Shown in pieces: positions 27,242 to 34,707 of a stretch of 64,000 nt of DNA. How positions within the stretch are numbered: position 1 is the stretch's first letter; each line of letters begins with the position of its first letter. The notes under the pieces were generated by a model. It did not search any database, was not told where the DNA came from, and saw only the letters and a program-made list of their open reading frames with translations. A program made the translations under genes and the position numbers. The DNA is from JACCSI01 sp035575715. GTDB taxonomy: Bacteria > Acidobacteriota > Vicinamibacteria > Vicinamibacterales > UBA2999. The stretch is from positions 34,052 to 98,051 of the forward strand of contig DATLXN010000038.1 of NCBI GenBank assembly GCA_035575715.1, written 5' to 3'.

Positions 27242-28201
27242 ATGAAGCTGTGGTTGGCGATCGCGGGGCTGGTCCTCGCCGGCACCGTCTCGAATACACG
27301 CGCCGAAGAGCGGTTCGCGCTGGTGTTATCCGGGGCGTCGGGCGGCCCGAAGTATGCCGAGCAGATGCGCGAGTGGCGCAACGCGATCTCCACCGCGTTG
27401 ATCGATCGGTACGGCTTCCCCAAAGACAAGGTGCGCGTGTTCGTCGACGAGACGGTAAAAACCGGCGACTCGGGCACGGCCCAAAACGTCCGCGCCGCGA
27501 TGGCGGAATTGCGCAAGCAGATGACGCGCCAGGACCTGCTGGTGATCGTCCTGCTGGGGCACGGCACCTACGACGGCGACATCGCCAAGTTCAACCTGGT
27601 TGGCCCCGACCTGACGGCTGCCGAATGGAAGACGCTGCTCGACGGCGTCCCGGCCCGCCTGGTCATGGTCAACACCACCGAAGCCAGCTTTCCCTTTCTC
27701 GCACGATTGTCCGGCGCCAACCGGGTGGTGATTACGGCGACAGATTCTGCTGCGCAGAAGTACGCCACGGTCTTTCCGGACTATTTCGCGAAAGCGATGA
27801 CCGCCGCATCGACCGACATGGATAAGAACGGCCGGACGTCCATTTTCGAAGTGTTTGCCGCGACTAGCGCCGCGGTGAAGCAGCACTACGAACAGCGTGG
27901 GCAACTCACCACCGAGCGCGCCGTGATCGACGATAACGGCGACGGGGTCGGTCGCGAAGCGGAAGCGCCAGGCCCTGACGGCGCAATGGCGCGCTTGCTC
28001 TACCTTGATGCAGACACACCGGCGGCGGCGAATGATCCGGCACTCGCGGCGTTGATCCGCCGCCGCCGCGAACTCGAAGCGGAGGCGGAAGCCCTCAAGC
28101 AGCAGAAGGGCGTACTGCCGGCCGCGGCGTGGACCTCGGAATTCGAACGGCTGATGCTCGAATTAGCCAAAGTGTCGCGCGAGATCAAAGGCCGCTCCTG
28201 A
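27242..28201 (+). CDS. Caspase/legumain-fold exported protein lacking the catalytic cysteine
   Basis: The ATG at 27242 gives a 319-residue protein with a signal peptide (KLWLAIAGLVLAGTVSNTRA). The His strand of a C13/C14-type fold is visible (LLVIVLLGHGTYDGD). The next strand, where the nucleophilic Cys should sit, reads RLVMVNTTEASFPFL and has no Cys. A later strand reads NRVVITATDSAAQ, and a DxDxNG-like loop (STDMDKNGRTS) may bind calcium. The C-terminus is a charged helix pair. The protein is therefore predicted to be a binding or scaffold relative of caspases. It ends the MoxR block, 5 bases from a convergent rhomboid gene. Confidence 0.7.
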   Translation: MKLWLAIAGLVLAGTVSNTRAEERFALVLSGASGGPKYAEQMREWRNAISTALIDRYGFPKDKVRVFVDETVKTGDSGTAQNVRAAMAELRKQMTRQDLLVIVLLGHGTYDGDIAKFNLVGPDLTAAEWKTLLDGVPARLVMVNTTEASFPFLARLSGANRVVITATDSAAQKYATVFPDYFAKAMTAASTDMDKNGRTSIFEVFAATSAAVKQHYEQRGQLTTERAVIDDNGDGVGREAEAPGPDGAMARLLYLDADTPAAANDPALAALIRRRRELEAEAEALKQQKGVLPAAAWTSEFERLMLELAKVSREIKGRS

Positions 28202-28206
28202 CCAGG

Positions 28207-28803
28207 TCAGGTCCATACCACCGGCCTGCGAAACGCCAGGCACAGCACGCCGCCAGAGGCGAACGCCACCAGATGTGAGATCAGCAGTGCCGCGCCGCTG
28301 ACATCGAGGCCGAGCGCATGGACCACCGCCGCGGTGATCGCAAACTGCAGGACAAACCACATCCCGACAAACGCGACCGCCGGCACCTCGACGAGTGACA
28401 GCGGCAGGGGGACAAACATCAGCACCCGCGAGCGCGGGTAGAGCACCAGGTAGGCGCCAATCACGCCGCCGATCGCGCCACTCGCGCCGACGATCGGTGC
28501 CCGTCCCTCGGCGCCGAGCCAGCCGTGCACCAAAGCGGCCGCAATGCCGCAGAGAATATAGAACAGGACAAAACGCGGCCGGCCCATGCGCGCCTCGACG
28601 TTTTCTCCAAACAGCCACAGGAACACCGCGTTGACGACAAAATGGGCCACGCCGGTATGCATGAACAACGACGCCGGCCACGCCACGACGATAACGGCAT
28701 CGGCCATCAGCTGCACCGCGAAGACCAACGCGTTGATCAGCAGCAGGGTGAGCGTCGCGACGGGAATGCCGTGCGATGGAATGACGTCTCGAATGGGCAG
28801 CAT
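28207..28803 (-). CDS. Rhomboid-family intramembrane serine protease
   Basis: The 198-residue protein has six hydrophobic segments. It has the rhomboid nucleophile in GASGAIGGVIGAY, the loop SLFMHTGVAHFVVNAVFLW with its His and Asn, and the catalytic His in LISHLVAFASGG. The start at 28803 (LPIRDVIPSHGIP follows) is preferred because the 44 residues further upstream merely translate GATCCCT repeats. The expected activity is cleavage of membrane-spanning substrates. It diverges from a zinc-ribbon membrane protein across an inverted repeat. Confidence 0.9.
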   Translation of the reverse strand: MLPIRDVIPSHGIPVATLTLLLINALVFAVQLMADAVIVVAWPASLFMHTGVAHFVVNAVFLWLFGENVEARMGRPRFVLFYILCGIAAALVHGWLGAEGRAPIVGASGAIGGVIGAYLVLYPRSRVLMFVPLPLSLVEVPAVAFVGMWFVLQFAITAAVVHALGLDVSGAALLISHLVAFASGGVLCLAFRRPVVWT

Positions 28804-28806
28804 ACG

Positions 28807-28933
28807 GGCAGGGATCAGGGATCCGTTGTCCACGGGATCAGGTAAGTAGTATCCTGCGATCTGCTTCCTGGCCGATCCCTTATCCCTAGGCCCTGATCCC
28901 TGCCGAACCGATCCCTGATCCCTGATCCCTGCC
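28807..28933. repeat. GATCCCT heptamers arranged as a 17-bp perfect inverted repeat
   Basis: The divergent gap holds GATCCCT heptamers pointing outward on each side. Bases 28807-28823 are the exact reverse complement of 28917-28933. A further copy at 28891-28904 matches 14 bases of the left arm. The left arm ends 3 bases from the rhomboid ATG and the right arm touches the ATG of the zinc-ribbon gene. Both starts thus have the same upstream sequence, with no conventional ribosome binding site. The arms could form a hairpin with a loop of about 93 bases. Confidence 0.85.
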
Positions 28934-29218
28934 ATGAGATGCCGGAGCTGTTCGACTGAAATTGCCGAGAAGGCCCTGATTTGTTATCGCTGCGGCGCCG
29001 CCACCAGCGACCCCAAAATTGCGCCACCGCCGCCACCCCGCGAGCGTGGGCCGCTGCCGGTCATCGTCGCGATCCTGGTAATCCTTGCGGCGGCGGTTGT
29101 CGGCATGCCGCAGCTGCCCGATGGCCCCGAACGGATGGCGGGGTGGGGCCTGGTCGTCGTGGTGACGGCGGTCGCGGTGTGGTTGCTCCGGCCGCGGTCG
29201 CGCCGCCGGCGGCGCTGA
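28934..29218 (+). CDS. Small zinc-ribbon membrane protein
   Basis: This 94-residue protein starts with a zinc ribbon (MRCRSCSTEI, then ICYRCGAAT), followed by a Pro-rich linker, two hydrophobic helices (VIVAILVILAAAVVGM and GLVVVVTAVAVWLL) and an Arg-rich end. The layout resembles many small zinc-ribbon membrane proteins of unknown function. The ATG directly abuts a GATCCCT array, so an unusual initiation context is likely. It faces away from the rhomboid gene. Confidence 0.7.
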   Translation: MRCRSCSTEIAEKALICYRCGAATSDPKIAPPPPPRERGPLPVIVAILVILAAAVVGMPQLPDGPERMAGWGLVVVVTAVAVWLLRPRSRRRRR

Positions 29219-29272
29219 CGCTCTGCGCTATGATGCCAAAGGCACGGCCGCGAGGCCTGCCGTAGCGCCGAC

Positions 29273-30886
29273 ATGCAGGGAGCACGCCTCGAAGTTAACG
29301 ACGGGCTGGGCAGCCGCGTCATCCCGATCGACAAGCCGCTCATCGCCATCGGCCGCCGGGGCGAAAACGACGTACGCCTGTCGGGCAGCGACGTCTCGCG
29401 CGACCACGCCGAGATTGCGCTGGCCGACGGTAGCTACGTGATTCGCGACCGCGGCTCGCGATACGGCACGTTCGTCAACGGCGAGCAAATCTCTGAGCAC
29501 CCCCTACGCCACGGCGACCGCATTCAGTTCGGGCGGGCCTCGGGCACCGATGTCGTGTTCCAGATCGAAGAGGAGTCCGCGGTACCGCTATCTGAACGGC
29601 ACCACCAGACCGCCGTCGGTGATATCCGGCAATTAGCGGCACTGCTCGAAGGCCTGCGCGCGCTGGGTTCGGGCCGGGTTCTCGACGAAGTCCTCGCGCT
29701 GGTCCTTGACGCGTCGATCGAAGTGACCGGCGCTGAGCGCGGGTTCATCATGCTCGCCAACGACAGCGGCGAACTGGAGATGAAGCTGGCCCGCGCCCGC
29801 GGCAAAATCACGTTGCCCGGCAGTCGCTTCGACACCAGCCGCAAGATCCCTGAAGAAGTGTTCGCCACCGGCGACATCCGGATCGTGGCGGACCTGCTCG
29901 ATGGCGACCTGGCCAACGTGCACATGGGCACCGTCGCACTCGGCATTCGCCACGTGTTGTGCGCGCCGCTGCGTCTGGTCCGCTACCTCGATAAGGCGGA
30001 TCTGCCCAGCGACACCAAGACGACCGGCGTGCTGTACCTGGATAGTCGCGAGAAGGGCACGTTGCTCTCGCCGCACACCCGTTCGGCGCTCGACACGATG
30101 GCCACCGAAGCCGGCGTCGCGATCGAAAACGCGCGCCTTTACCGACAGACGCTGGAGAAGGCGAAAATCGAGCACGAGTTGCGGATCGCCGCAGAGATCC
30201 AACGCGCCTTGTTGCCGCCCGGCCGTCACGTCGGCATGTTCTACCAGGCGATGGGAACTTCGATTCCGTCGCGCGCCATCGGCGGCGACTTCTTCGACTT
30301 CATCGATCGCCCGGACGGCAGCTTTGGGTTCGCCGTCGGCGATGTCTCCGGCAAGGGACCCGCCGCGGCGCTGCTGAGCGCGAAGATTCAAGGGTTGTTC
30401 AGTGCCCAGGCTGACGAAGGCACCCCGGCGCAAACCATGCGCATCGTCAACCGCGGCCTGACCCGCCGCGCCGTCGAAGCCAAGTTTGCGACGATTTTCC
30501 AAGCGACGCTGAGTCCAGCCGGTCAGTTGACGTTTTGCAACGCAGGCCACAACCCGCCGCTGCTCTACGGCAGCGGCGGCGAGTTGATGAAACTTGAATC
30601 GAGCAGCATGCCGGTGGGATTCTTCGAACACGCGCCGTATAACGACCAGACCCGACAGTTGACCGTCGGCGATGTGCTGATCGTCTACAGCGACGGGGTC
30701 ACCGAAGCGCTCGATACACAAGGCAACGAGTTCGGCGAAGATCGCCTCGCGGCCATTCTGCGCGACACCCATACGCAGGAAGCTGGCGACATTCTCGATA
30801 GCGTCATCGCCGGCGTGCAATCATTCGCCCGCGGCACCGCCCAGCATGACGATGTCACCGCGATGGTGGTGAAGTTTACCGGATGA
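29273..30886 (+). CDS. FHA-GAF-PP2C (SpoIIE/RsbU-type) protein phosphatase
   Basis: The 537-residue cytoplasmic regulator has three domains. Residues 1-95 are an FHA phosphothreonine-binding domain (GRRGENDVRLSGSDVSRDH, then RYGTFVNGEQIS). Residues about 120-300 are GAF. Residues about 320-537 are a PPM/SpoIIE phosphatase with the metal ligands in AIGGDFFDF, VGDVSGKGPAAALL, YSDGVTEA and QHDDVTAMVV. Such proteins dephosphorylate anti-anti-sigma factors or other Ser/Thr phosphoproteins. No anti-sigma partner is nearby. It overlaps the next gene by ATGA. A TATGAT box (29229-29234) lies 38 bases before the start. Confidence 0.93.
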   Translation: MQGARLEVNDGLGSRVIPIDKPLIAIGRRGENDVRLSGSDVSRDHAEIALADGSYVIRDRGSRYGTFVNGEQISEHPLRHGDRIQFGRASGTDVVFQIEEESAVPLSERHHQTAVGDIRQLAALLEGLRALGSGRVLDEVLALVLDASIEVTGAERGFIMLANDSGELEMKLARARGKITLPGSRFDTSRKIPEEVFATGDIRIVADLLDGDLANVHMGTVALGIRHVLCAPLRLVRYLDKADLPSDTKTTGVLYLDSREKGTLLSPHTRSALDTMATEAGVAIENARLYRQTLEKAKIEHELRIAAEIQRALLPPGRHVGMFYQAMGTSIPSRAIGGDFFDFIDRPDGSFGFAVGDVSGKGPAAALLSAKIQGLFSAQADEGTPAQTMRIVNRGLTRRAVEAKFATIFQATLSPAGQLTFCNAGHNPPLLYGSGGELMKLESSSMPVGFFEHAPYNDQTRQLTVGDVLIVYSDGVTEALDTQGNEFGEDRLAAILRDTHTQEAGDILDSVIAGVQSFARGTAQHDDVTAMVVKFTG

Positions 30887-31173
30887 GGAGCCGCCGAACG
30901 GTCATCGTTTTGTGGCTGGCTTTCGCGTGGGTCGCCTGGAACGTCGTGTTTGACCACGGTGTGACGGCCGGAGCGATCGAATTCACGAGACAACAAGTCG
31001 TCCGTCATCAGCGCGGCGAAGCAGTGGCGTTGATCGAGGAGGCCTACGCGCCGCGCGTTCGCGCCGCCGCGATGAACGCGTCGTTGGCCGCAACCGCGAT
31101 CCTGGCCATCGGCGCCGCCGTCATCGCGCGAAGTGGGGCAGGTCGGCGGGTGGGCAGGTCGGCGGGTCGCTGA
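30883..31173 (+). CDS. Small two-helix membrane protein, function unknown
   Basis: The 96-residue protein has an N-terminal helix (TVIVLWLAFAWVAWNVVF) and a C-terminal helix (NASLAATAILAIGAAVIA) with a 45-residue polar loop between. It is coupled on both sides, by ATGA to the phosphatase and TGATG to the synthase, so it is very probably expressed. Its last ten residues (GRRVGRSAGR) are encoded by a GGCAGGTCGGCGGGT direct duplication. I recognise no family. Confidence 0.6.
   Translation: MRSRRTVIVLWLAFAWVAWNVVFDHGVTAGAIEFTRQQVVRHQRGEAVALIEEAYAPRVRAAAMNASLAATAILAIGAAVIARSGAGRRVGRSAGR
31137..31169. repeat. 15-bp direct duplication forming a C-terminal tail
   Basis: The unit GGCAGGTCGGCGGGT occurs twice in tandem (with one edge change) at the end of the 96-residue membrane protein gene. 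It encodes the basic tail. Its sub-units (GGTCGGC) resemble the intergenic heptamer arrays, suggesting that an array was captured into a reading frame. Confidence 0.6.
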
Positions 31174-32387
31174 TGATTCCCGGCTTGATTTACGACTGGA
31201 ACCAGGTCGGCGCCTCGCCGCGGCCGCCGCTGGTGATGTTGGACGACGAGACGCTGCGAGACGGATTGCAGTCGCCATCGGTGCGCGCGCCGTCGATCGA
31301 CCAGAAGATCAGCATCCTGCATCTGATCGATTCGCTGGGCATCGACTCGGTGGACATTGGCTTGCCAGGTGCCGGCCCCCACGTCGTCCGCGATGTCGAG
31401 CGGCTCGCGCGTGAGATCGCCTCGGCGCGACTGAAAGTACGTCCTAATTGCGCAGCGCGGACCCACATCGCCGACATCACGCCGATTGTCGAGATCACCC
31501 AGCGCACCGGCGTCGCGATTGAGTGCTGCACATTCATCGGCTCGTCGCCGATTCGTCAGTACACCGAGGGCTGGACGCTGGAATGGCTGCTCAAGTGCAC
31601 CGAAGACGCGATCGCGTTCGCGGTGCGCGAAGGCCTGGAGGTGATGTATGTCACTGAGGACACTACCCGCGCCGACCCGGAAACGTTGAGGGCGATTTAC
31701 CGATGCGCCATTCGCGCCGGGGCCAAGCGGATTTGCATCGCTGATACGGTCGGTCACGCGACGCCGACCGGCGCCGCGGCGGTGGTGAAATTCGTGCTCG
31801 AGGTGATCCGCGAAACCGGCGCCGACGTCGGCATCGACTGGCACGGCCACCGAGATCGCGACCTCGCCGTGATGAACAGTATCGCCGCCCTCGACGCCGG
31901 GGCCACCCGTCTGCATGGCGCTGCGCTTGGCATCGGTGAACGCGTCGGCAACACGCCGATGGACTTGCTGCTGGTCAATCTCGTGTTGATGGGATATCTC
32001 GAGCGCGATCTCCAGACGCTTAACGAATACTGCCAAACGGTCGCGGCCGCGTGCGACGTGGCGATCCCCGACAACTATCCGGTGATCGGACGCGACGCAT
32101 TCAGGACCGCCACCGGCGTCCATGCCGCGGCAGTGATCAAGGCGTGGCGGAAGAACGACCGAGAGCTGATGGATGCCGTCTACTCAGCGATCCCGGCGAG
32201 CCTGGTCGGGCGCGAGCAGGAGATCGACGTCGGTCCGATGTCGGGCAAGTCGAATGTCATCTTCTGGCTGGAGAAGCGCGGGATCAAGCCGACCGACGAT
32301 GTCGTCGATCGCATCTTTCAGAAGGCGAAGGCGTCTCCGACGGTGCTGACCGAGGACGAAATTCGGTCGGTCCTCTCAGTGACGTGA
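31173..32387 (+). CDS. HMGL-like acyl transferase (isopropylmalate/homocitrate synthase family)
   Basis: The 404-residue TIM-barrel protein has the opening metal site MLDDETLRDGLQSPS and the later WHGHRDRDLAVMNS, whose HxH ligands bind the divalent metal. It also has LHGAALGIGERVGNTPMD, typical of the DRE-TIM metallolyases LeuA, NifV and citramalate synthase. The LeuA allosteric C-terminal domain is absent. It should condense acetyl-CoA with a 2-oxo acid, but the acid cannot be told from sequence alone. It is the only metabolic gene in a unit led by an FHA-GAF-PP2C phosphatase, which is odd. Its ATG overlaps the upstream stop. Confidence 0.85.
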   Translation: MIPGLIYDWNQVGASPRPPLVMLDDETLRDGLQSPSVRAPSIDQKISILHLIDSLGIDSVDIGLPGAGPHVVRDVERLAREIASARLKVRPNCAARTHIADITPIVEITQRTGVAIECCTFIGSSPIRQYTEGWTLEWLLKCTEDAIAFAVREGLEVMYVTEDTTRADPETLRAIYRCAIRAGAKRICIADTVGHATPTGAAAVVKFVLEVIRETGADVGIDWHGHRDRDLAVMNSIAALDAGATRLHGAALGIGERVGNTPMDLLLVNLVLMGYLERDLQTLNEYCQTVAAACDVAIPDNYPVIGRDAFRTATGVHAAAVIKAWRKNDRELMDAVYSAIPASLVGREQEIDVGPMSGKSNVIFWLEKRGIKPTDDVVDRIFQKAKASPTVLTEDEIRSVLSVT

Positions 32388-32490
32388 TCACCCGTCAAGC
32401 GCAAGCCGTACGAGGCGCAGAAACACGGAAGCACGGCATCAATGGGTTCCACCCAGCTTCGCGCGTCGGTACGACGACCCGGGTAGGCGA

Positions 32491-32517
32491 TTGACTTGCC
32501 ATCATGATGTGCCTACC
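32491..32517 (+). promoter_or_regulatory. Remnant promoter/operator of the decayed vapBC unit
   Basis: TTGACT at 32491-32496 could be a -35. It is followed by the perfect 10-base palindrome CATCATGATG at 32500-32509. A GGTAGGC/GCCTACC inverted pair (32482-32488 and 32511-32517) surrounds it. This is the right place for VapB autoregulation just before the antitoxin ATG. It is inferred from position and symmetry only. Confidence 0.4.
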
Positions 32518-32524
32518 TGAGTTC

Positions 32525-32773
32525 ATGTTACGCACTCAAGTTCAATTCACGACCGACCAGGCTCGCTGACTGCGGGCGATCGCTCGGCGGCGTGGTATTG
32601 CTGTCGCGGAACTGGTCAGGCAGTCGGTGGATCGTGTCCTCCAAGCCGAGTCTCGGAAGCCAGCGGCCCAGTACGAGACGGCCACACGTCTGATCGGTGC
32701 CTTCCCTGACCGGGCAGGCGCCACAGATCTCGCCCGGCGGCATGATGACCATCTTCGAGAGGCCTACGAACGA
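32525..32773 (+). pseudogene. vapB: Decayed CopG/RHH-type VapB antitoxin
   Basis: From ATG 32525 the frame reads MLRTQVQFTTDQAR, then TGA at 32567-32569, then continues LRAIARRRGIAVAELVRQSVD and ends HDDHLREAYE. This is a ribbon-helix-helix antitoxin with a single nonsense codon at position 15, where Arg is expected. The natural stop is also lost. At 32770-32773 the sequence is ACGA, where an ATGA overlap with the toxin start would fit. No other function can be expected from this remnant. Confidence 0.75.
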
Positions 32774-32948
32774 GCTCGCTCTTCGTGGGCACGTCGGCGG
32801 TCCTGGCGCTCTTGGTGTCGACCGACGTTCACCATCAGCGTGCGCAGCGGACGCGGTTTCTTTCGTTGTTGCGCGTGACCACGACATTGAACGGGTGTTC
32901 GCCTTTGATCCTCATTTCACGAAGGCAGGCTTTACCGCACTGGGGTGA
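32770..32948 (+). pseudogene. vapC: Decayed PIN-domain VapC toxin with internal deletion
   Basis: The frame from 32770 reads SSLFVGTSAVLALLVSTDVHHQRAQ after an ACG in place of ATG. In PIN toxins the first strand is VDTSA, so the first catalytic Asp is replaced by Gly. The protein end (AVSFVVARDHDIERVFAFDP, then HFTKAGFTALG) lies in another frame and stops at 32948. Roughly 80 central residues are missing compared with the usual length near 130. The gene is inactive by start loss, active-site loss, deletion and frameshift. Confidence 0.75.
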
Positions 32949-33084
32949 GCTTCGGATCCATTTTCGATGAACGCCTGGGGGCGACGACCCACCTAGCTCG
33001 CATCAGCTCCTGTTCGTCAAGCGTCGCCGAGGGACCCAGGCCATAGCAAGATGCCTTGGCACTGGCTCCGCACCCCGCCATAAC
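32949..33084. other. Non-coding remainder of the scar region
   Basis: No convincing frame, repeat or RNA element was seen between the vapC remnant and the next gene. Together with 32388-32490 it flanks the decayed toxin-antitoxin pair in an otherwise tightly packed region. Confidence 0.5.
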
Positions 33085-33708
33085 TCAGGGCTTCTCGCGC
33101 AGTGCGCGCGCGCTGGCCACTATTTCCGCAACCACTGTTGCAGCTGGTGCACCCTGAAACTCGGGAGCGAAGCTCTCGACTTTCGTTAGTCGGTGGACTA
33201 CCCCTCCTGAGATGCTGAAAGCTCCGAAGAACATTCCAGCGATCCGATCGCGGCTGTCGATGCGCTGCAGAAGGAACAGACCTTCTGCGCCTGGCTCTAA
33301 AGGCCCCAGCCCGTGTTCGGTCTGTGTGAAGTTCACGCCATTCATCAGTATCGTGCCGCCAAGCTGCGTCACCGTCACGGACTGCGCTACCCCGGATACT
33401 CTCGATGCGTGAACCCGTGCCTGATACAGGATGACAAAGTTCATGATCGGGTAGTCGGTGTAAACGTCCCGTTGATCCTCAGAGAGGTATGAACGTGGCT
33501 TGCCAATGGTTCCGCGGACCACCATGTCGGTATCACGAAGAATCTCGGTCATGGCTGGCGCCAAACCCGAAGGCGCTGTTCTAATGCGCCCCGTTGACCC
33601 TCGTGCGACAGCCTCAGGAATCGTTTCGCGCTGCGTGTCGACGACTGCCGAAGCGAACACAACCATCGCCAGGATACTCAACCATCTTTTCGGGTAGACA
33701 TCGCTCAT
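33085..33708 (-). CDS. Exported protein of unknown function
   Basis: The 207-residue protein has a signal-like N-terminus (KRWLSILAMVVFASAVVDT). It is followed by a beta-rich domain with VVRGTIGKPRSYLSEDQRDVY, VTVTQLGGTILMNGVNF and GLFLLQRIDSRDRIAGMFFG. A strong AGGAG lies 7 bases before ATG, which fixes the start. The base composition looks less GC-rich than its neighbours, and it sits beside the vapBC scar, so recent acquisition is possible. I do not recognise the family. Confidence 0.6.
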   Translation of the reverse strand: MSDVYPKRWLSILAMVVFASAVVDTQRETIPEAVARGSTGRIRTAPSGLAPAMTEILRDTDMVVRGTIGKPRSYLSEDQRDVYTDYPIMNFVILYQARVHASRVSGVAQSVTVTQLGGTILMNGVNFTQTEHGLGPLEPGAEGLFLLQRIDSRDRIAGMFFGAFSISGGVVHRLTKVESFAPEFQGAPAATVVAEIVASARALREKP

Positions 33709-33779
33709 TTCTGCGCTCCTGGTCGGCTAGACAAGTTCCGCTGTTCGGCGCTTCCGCGCACCGTCCGTGGTCTCCGTCG

Positions 33780-34679
33780 CTATTGTTTTGCCAACCGCGC
33801 TGCAATATCCGGCAACGCCGCGAGCACCACATCACCAACAATCTGCAAGCTTTGCGCGCTGACGTTGTCGAGCGTGTCGTTCGCGGTGTGCCACGCGGGA
33901 TAGTCGAGATCGATGATGTCGACCGCCGGCACGCCCGCTTGCAGGAAGGGGATGTGGTCGTCTTCGATCGGTGTGATCTCGGAGAGAAAGTGGCGCTGAT
34001 GACCAATGCGCCGCGCGGCGGCCCAGATGATCTCGGTCAACCACGGCGTCGAGGCAGACTCCTTACGGATATTGAGATCGCGGTCGCCGATCATGTCGAG
34101 CAGGATCAGCGCTTGGATCGTGCCAAGGGTGTTGTCGGTGTTGGCCGCGCGCACGTAATGGCGGCTGCCGTAGGTCGAATCGGTGGGACCCCATTCGACC
34201 ACCGCCTCCTCGCCATCCAGGAACAACAGTTCGATGGTGAATGGGCGCGGCCGGTCTTTGAGCGCCCGGGCAAGTTCCAGGAGGGCGGCGGTACTCGACC
34301 CGGAGTCGCTGGCGCCGACAAAACGAAACTCTCGGAATAACTTCGTATCGAAGTGGCTGGCGAGAATGATCCGTTCCGGCCGAGTGCCCGGCAGCGTCGC
34401 GATGAGATTTGCCATTTTCACCGGGCCGAGCGGCGTCTGCGCGTCGAACGGCTGTTCGGTGGCGGTGATGCCGATCGCGGCGAGCGTGGTGATGATGTAT
34501 TGCCGCGTCTGGACGTTTTCGGGCGTACCCGAGACGCGTGGTCCGATTGCGACCATGTCACGCAGGTGACCAAAGGCGCGCGCGCTATCGAAAGCAGCAG
34601 CGGGCGGGGGGGCCTGCGTCGCAACGGCACAGCCCTGAGAGACGACGATGAGCAGCGCCAAGAGGGTGCGCGTGTTCAA
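33780..34679 (-). CDS. M28-family glutaminyl-peptide cyclotransferase-like protein
   Basis: The 299-residue protein has an export signal ending near Cys17 (VSQGCAVATQ), possibly a lipoprotein although the lipobox is poor. Zinc ligands fit the M28 fold: His/Asp in LASHFDT, Asp in GASDSGSSTAAL, Glu in LDGEEAVVEWGP, and His in PAWHTANDTLDN. The stretch DGEEA...W.P.DSTYGSRH closely matches animal-type glutaminyl cyclases rather than ordinary aminopeptidases, so N-terminal pyroglutamate formation is likely. The start is TTG, just after a GATCCCT-type array that provides a G-rich leader. Confidence 0.8.
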   Translation of the reverse strand: MNTRTLLALLIVVSQGCAVATQAPPPAAAFDSARAFGHLRDMVAIGPRVSGTPENVQTRQYIITTLAAIGITATEQPFDAQTPLGPVKMANLIATLPGTRPERIILASHFDTKLFREFRFVGASDSGSSTAALLELARALKDRPRPFTIELLFLDGEEAVVEWGPTDSTYGSRHYVRAANTDNTLGTIQALILLDMIGDRDLNIRKESASTPWLTEIIWAAARRIGHQRHFLSEITPIEDDHIPFLQAGVPAVDIIDLDYPAWHTANDTLDNVSAQSLQIVGDVVLAALPDIAARLAKQ

Positions 34680-34681
34680 CT

Positions 34682-34703
34682 GATCCCCGATCCCTGATCC
34701 CTA
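34682..34703. repeat. Short GATCCCT heptamer array
   Basis: Three GATCCCT-like units fill the gap between the cyclase-like TTG start and the gltA stop. The unit is the same as that between the rhomboid and zinc-ribbon genes 6 kb away. Confidence 0.7.
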
Positions 34704-34707
34704 CGTT

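Noticed and set aside
28804..28935. Rhomboid start at 28935 with a 44-residue extension
   Set aside because: The extension translates the heptamer array and gap and has no domain or signal character.
32525..32948. Intact toxin-antitoxin pair
   Set aside because: Nonsense codon, lost start, lost catalytic Asp, and frame change with deletion make it inactive.
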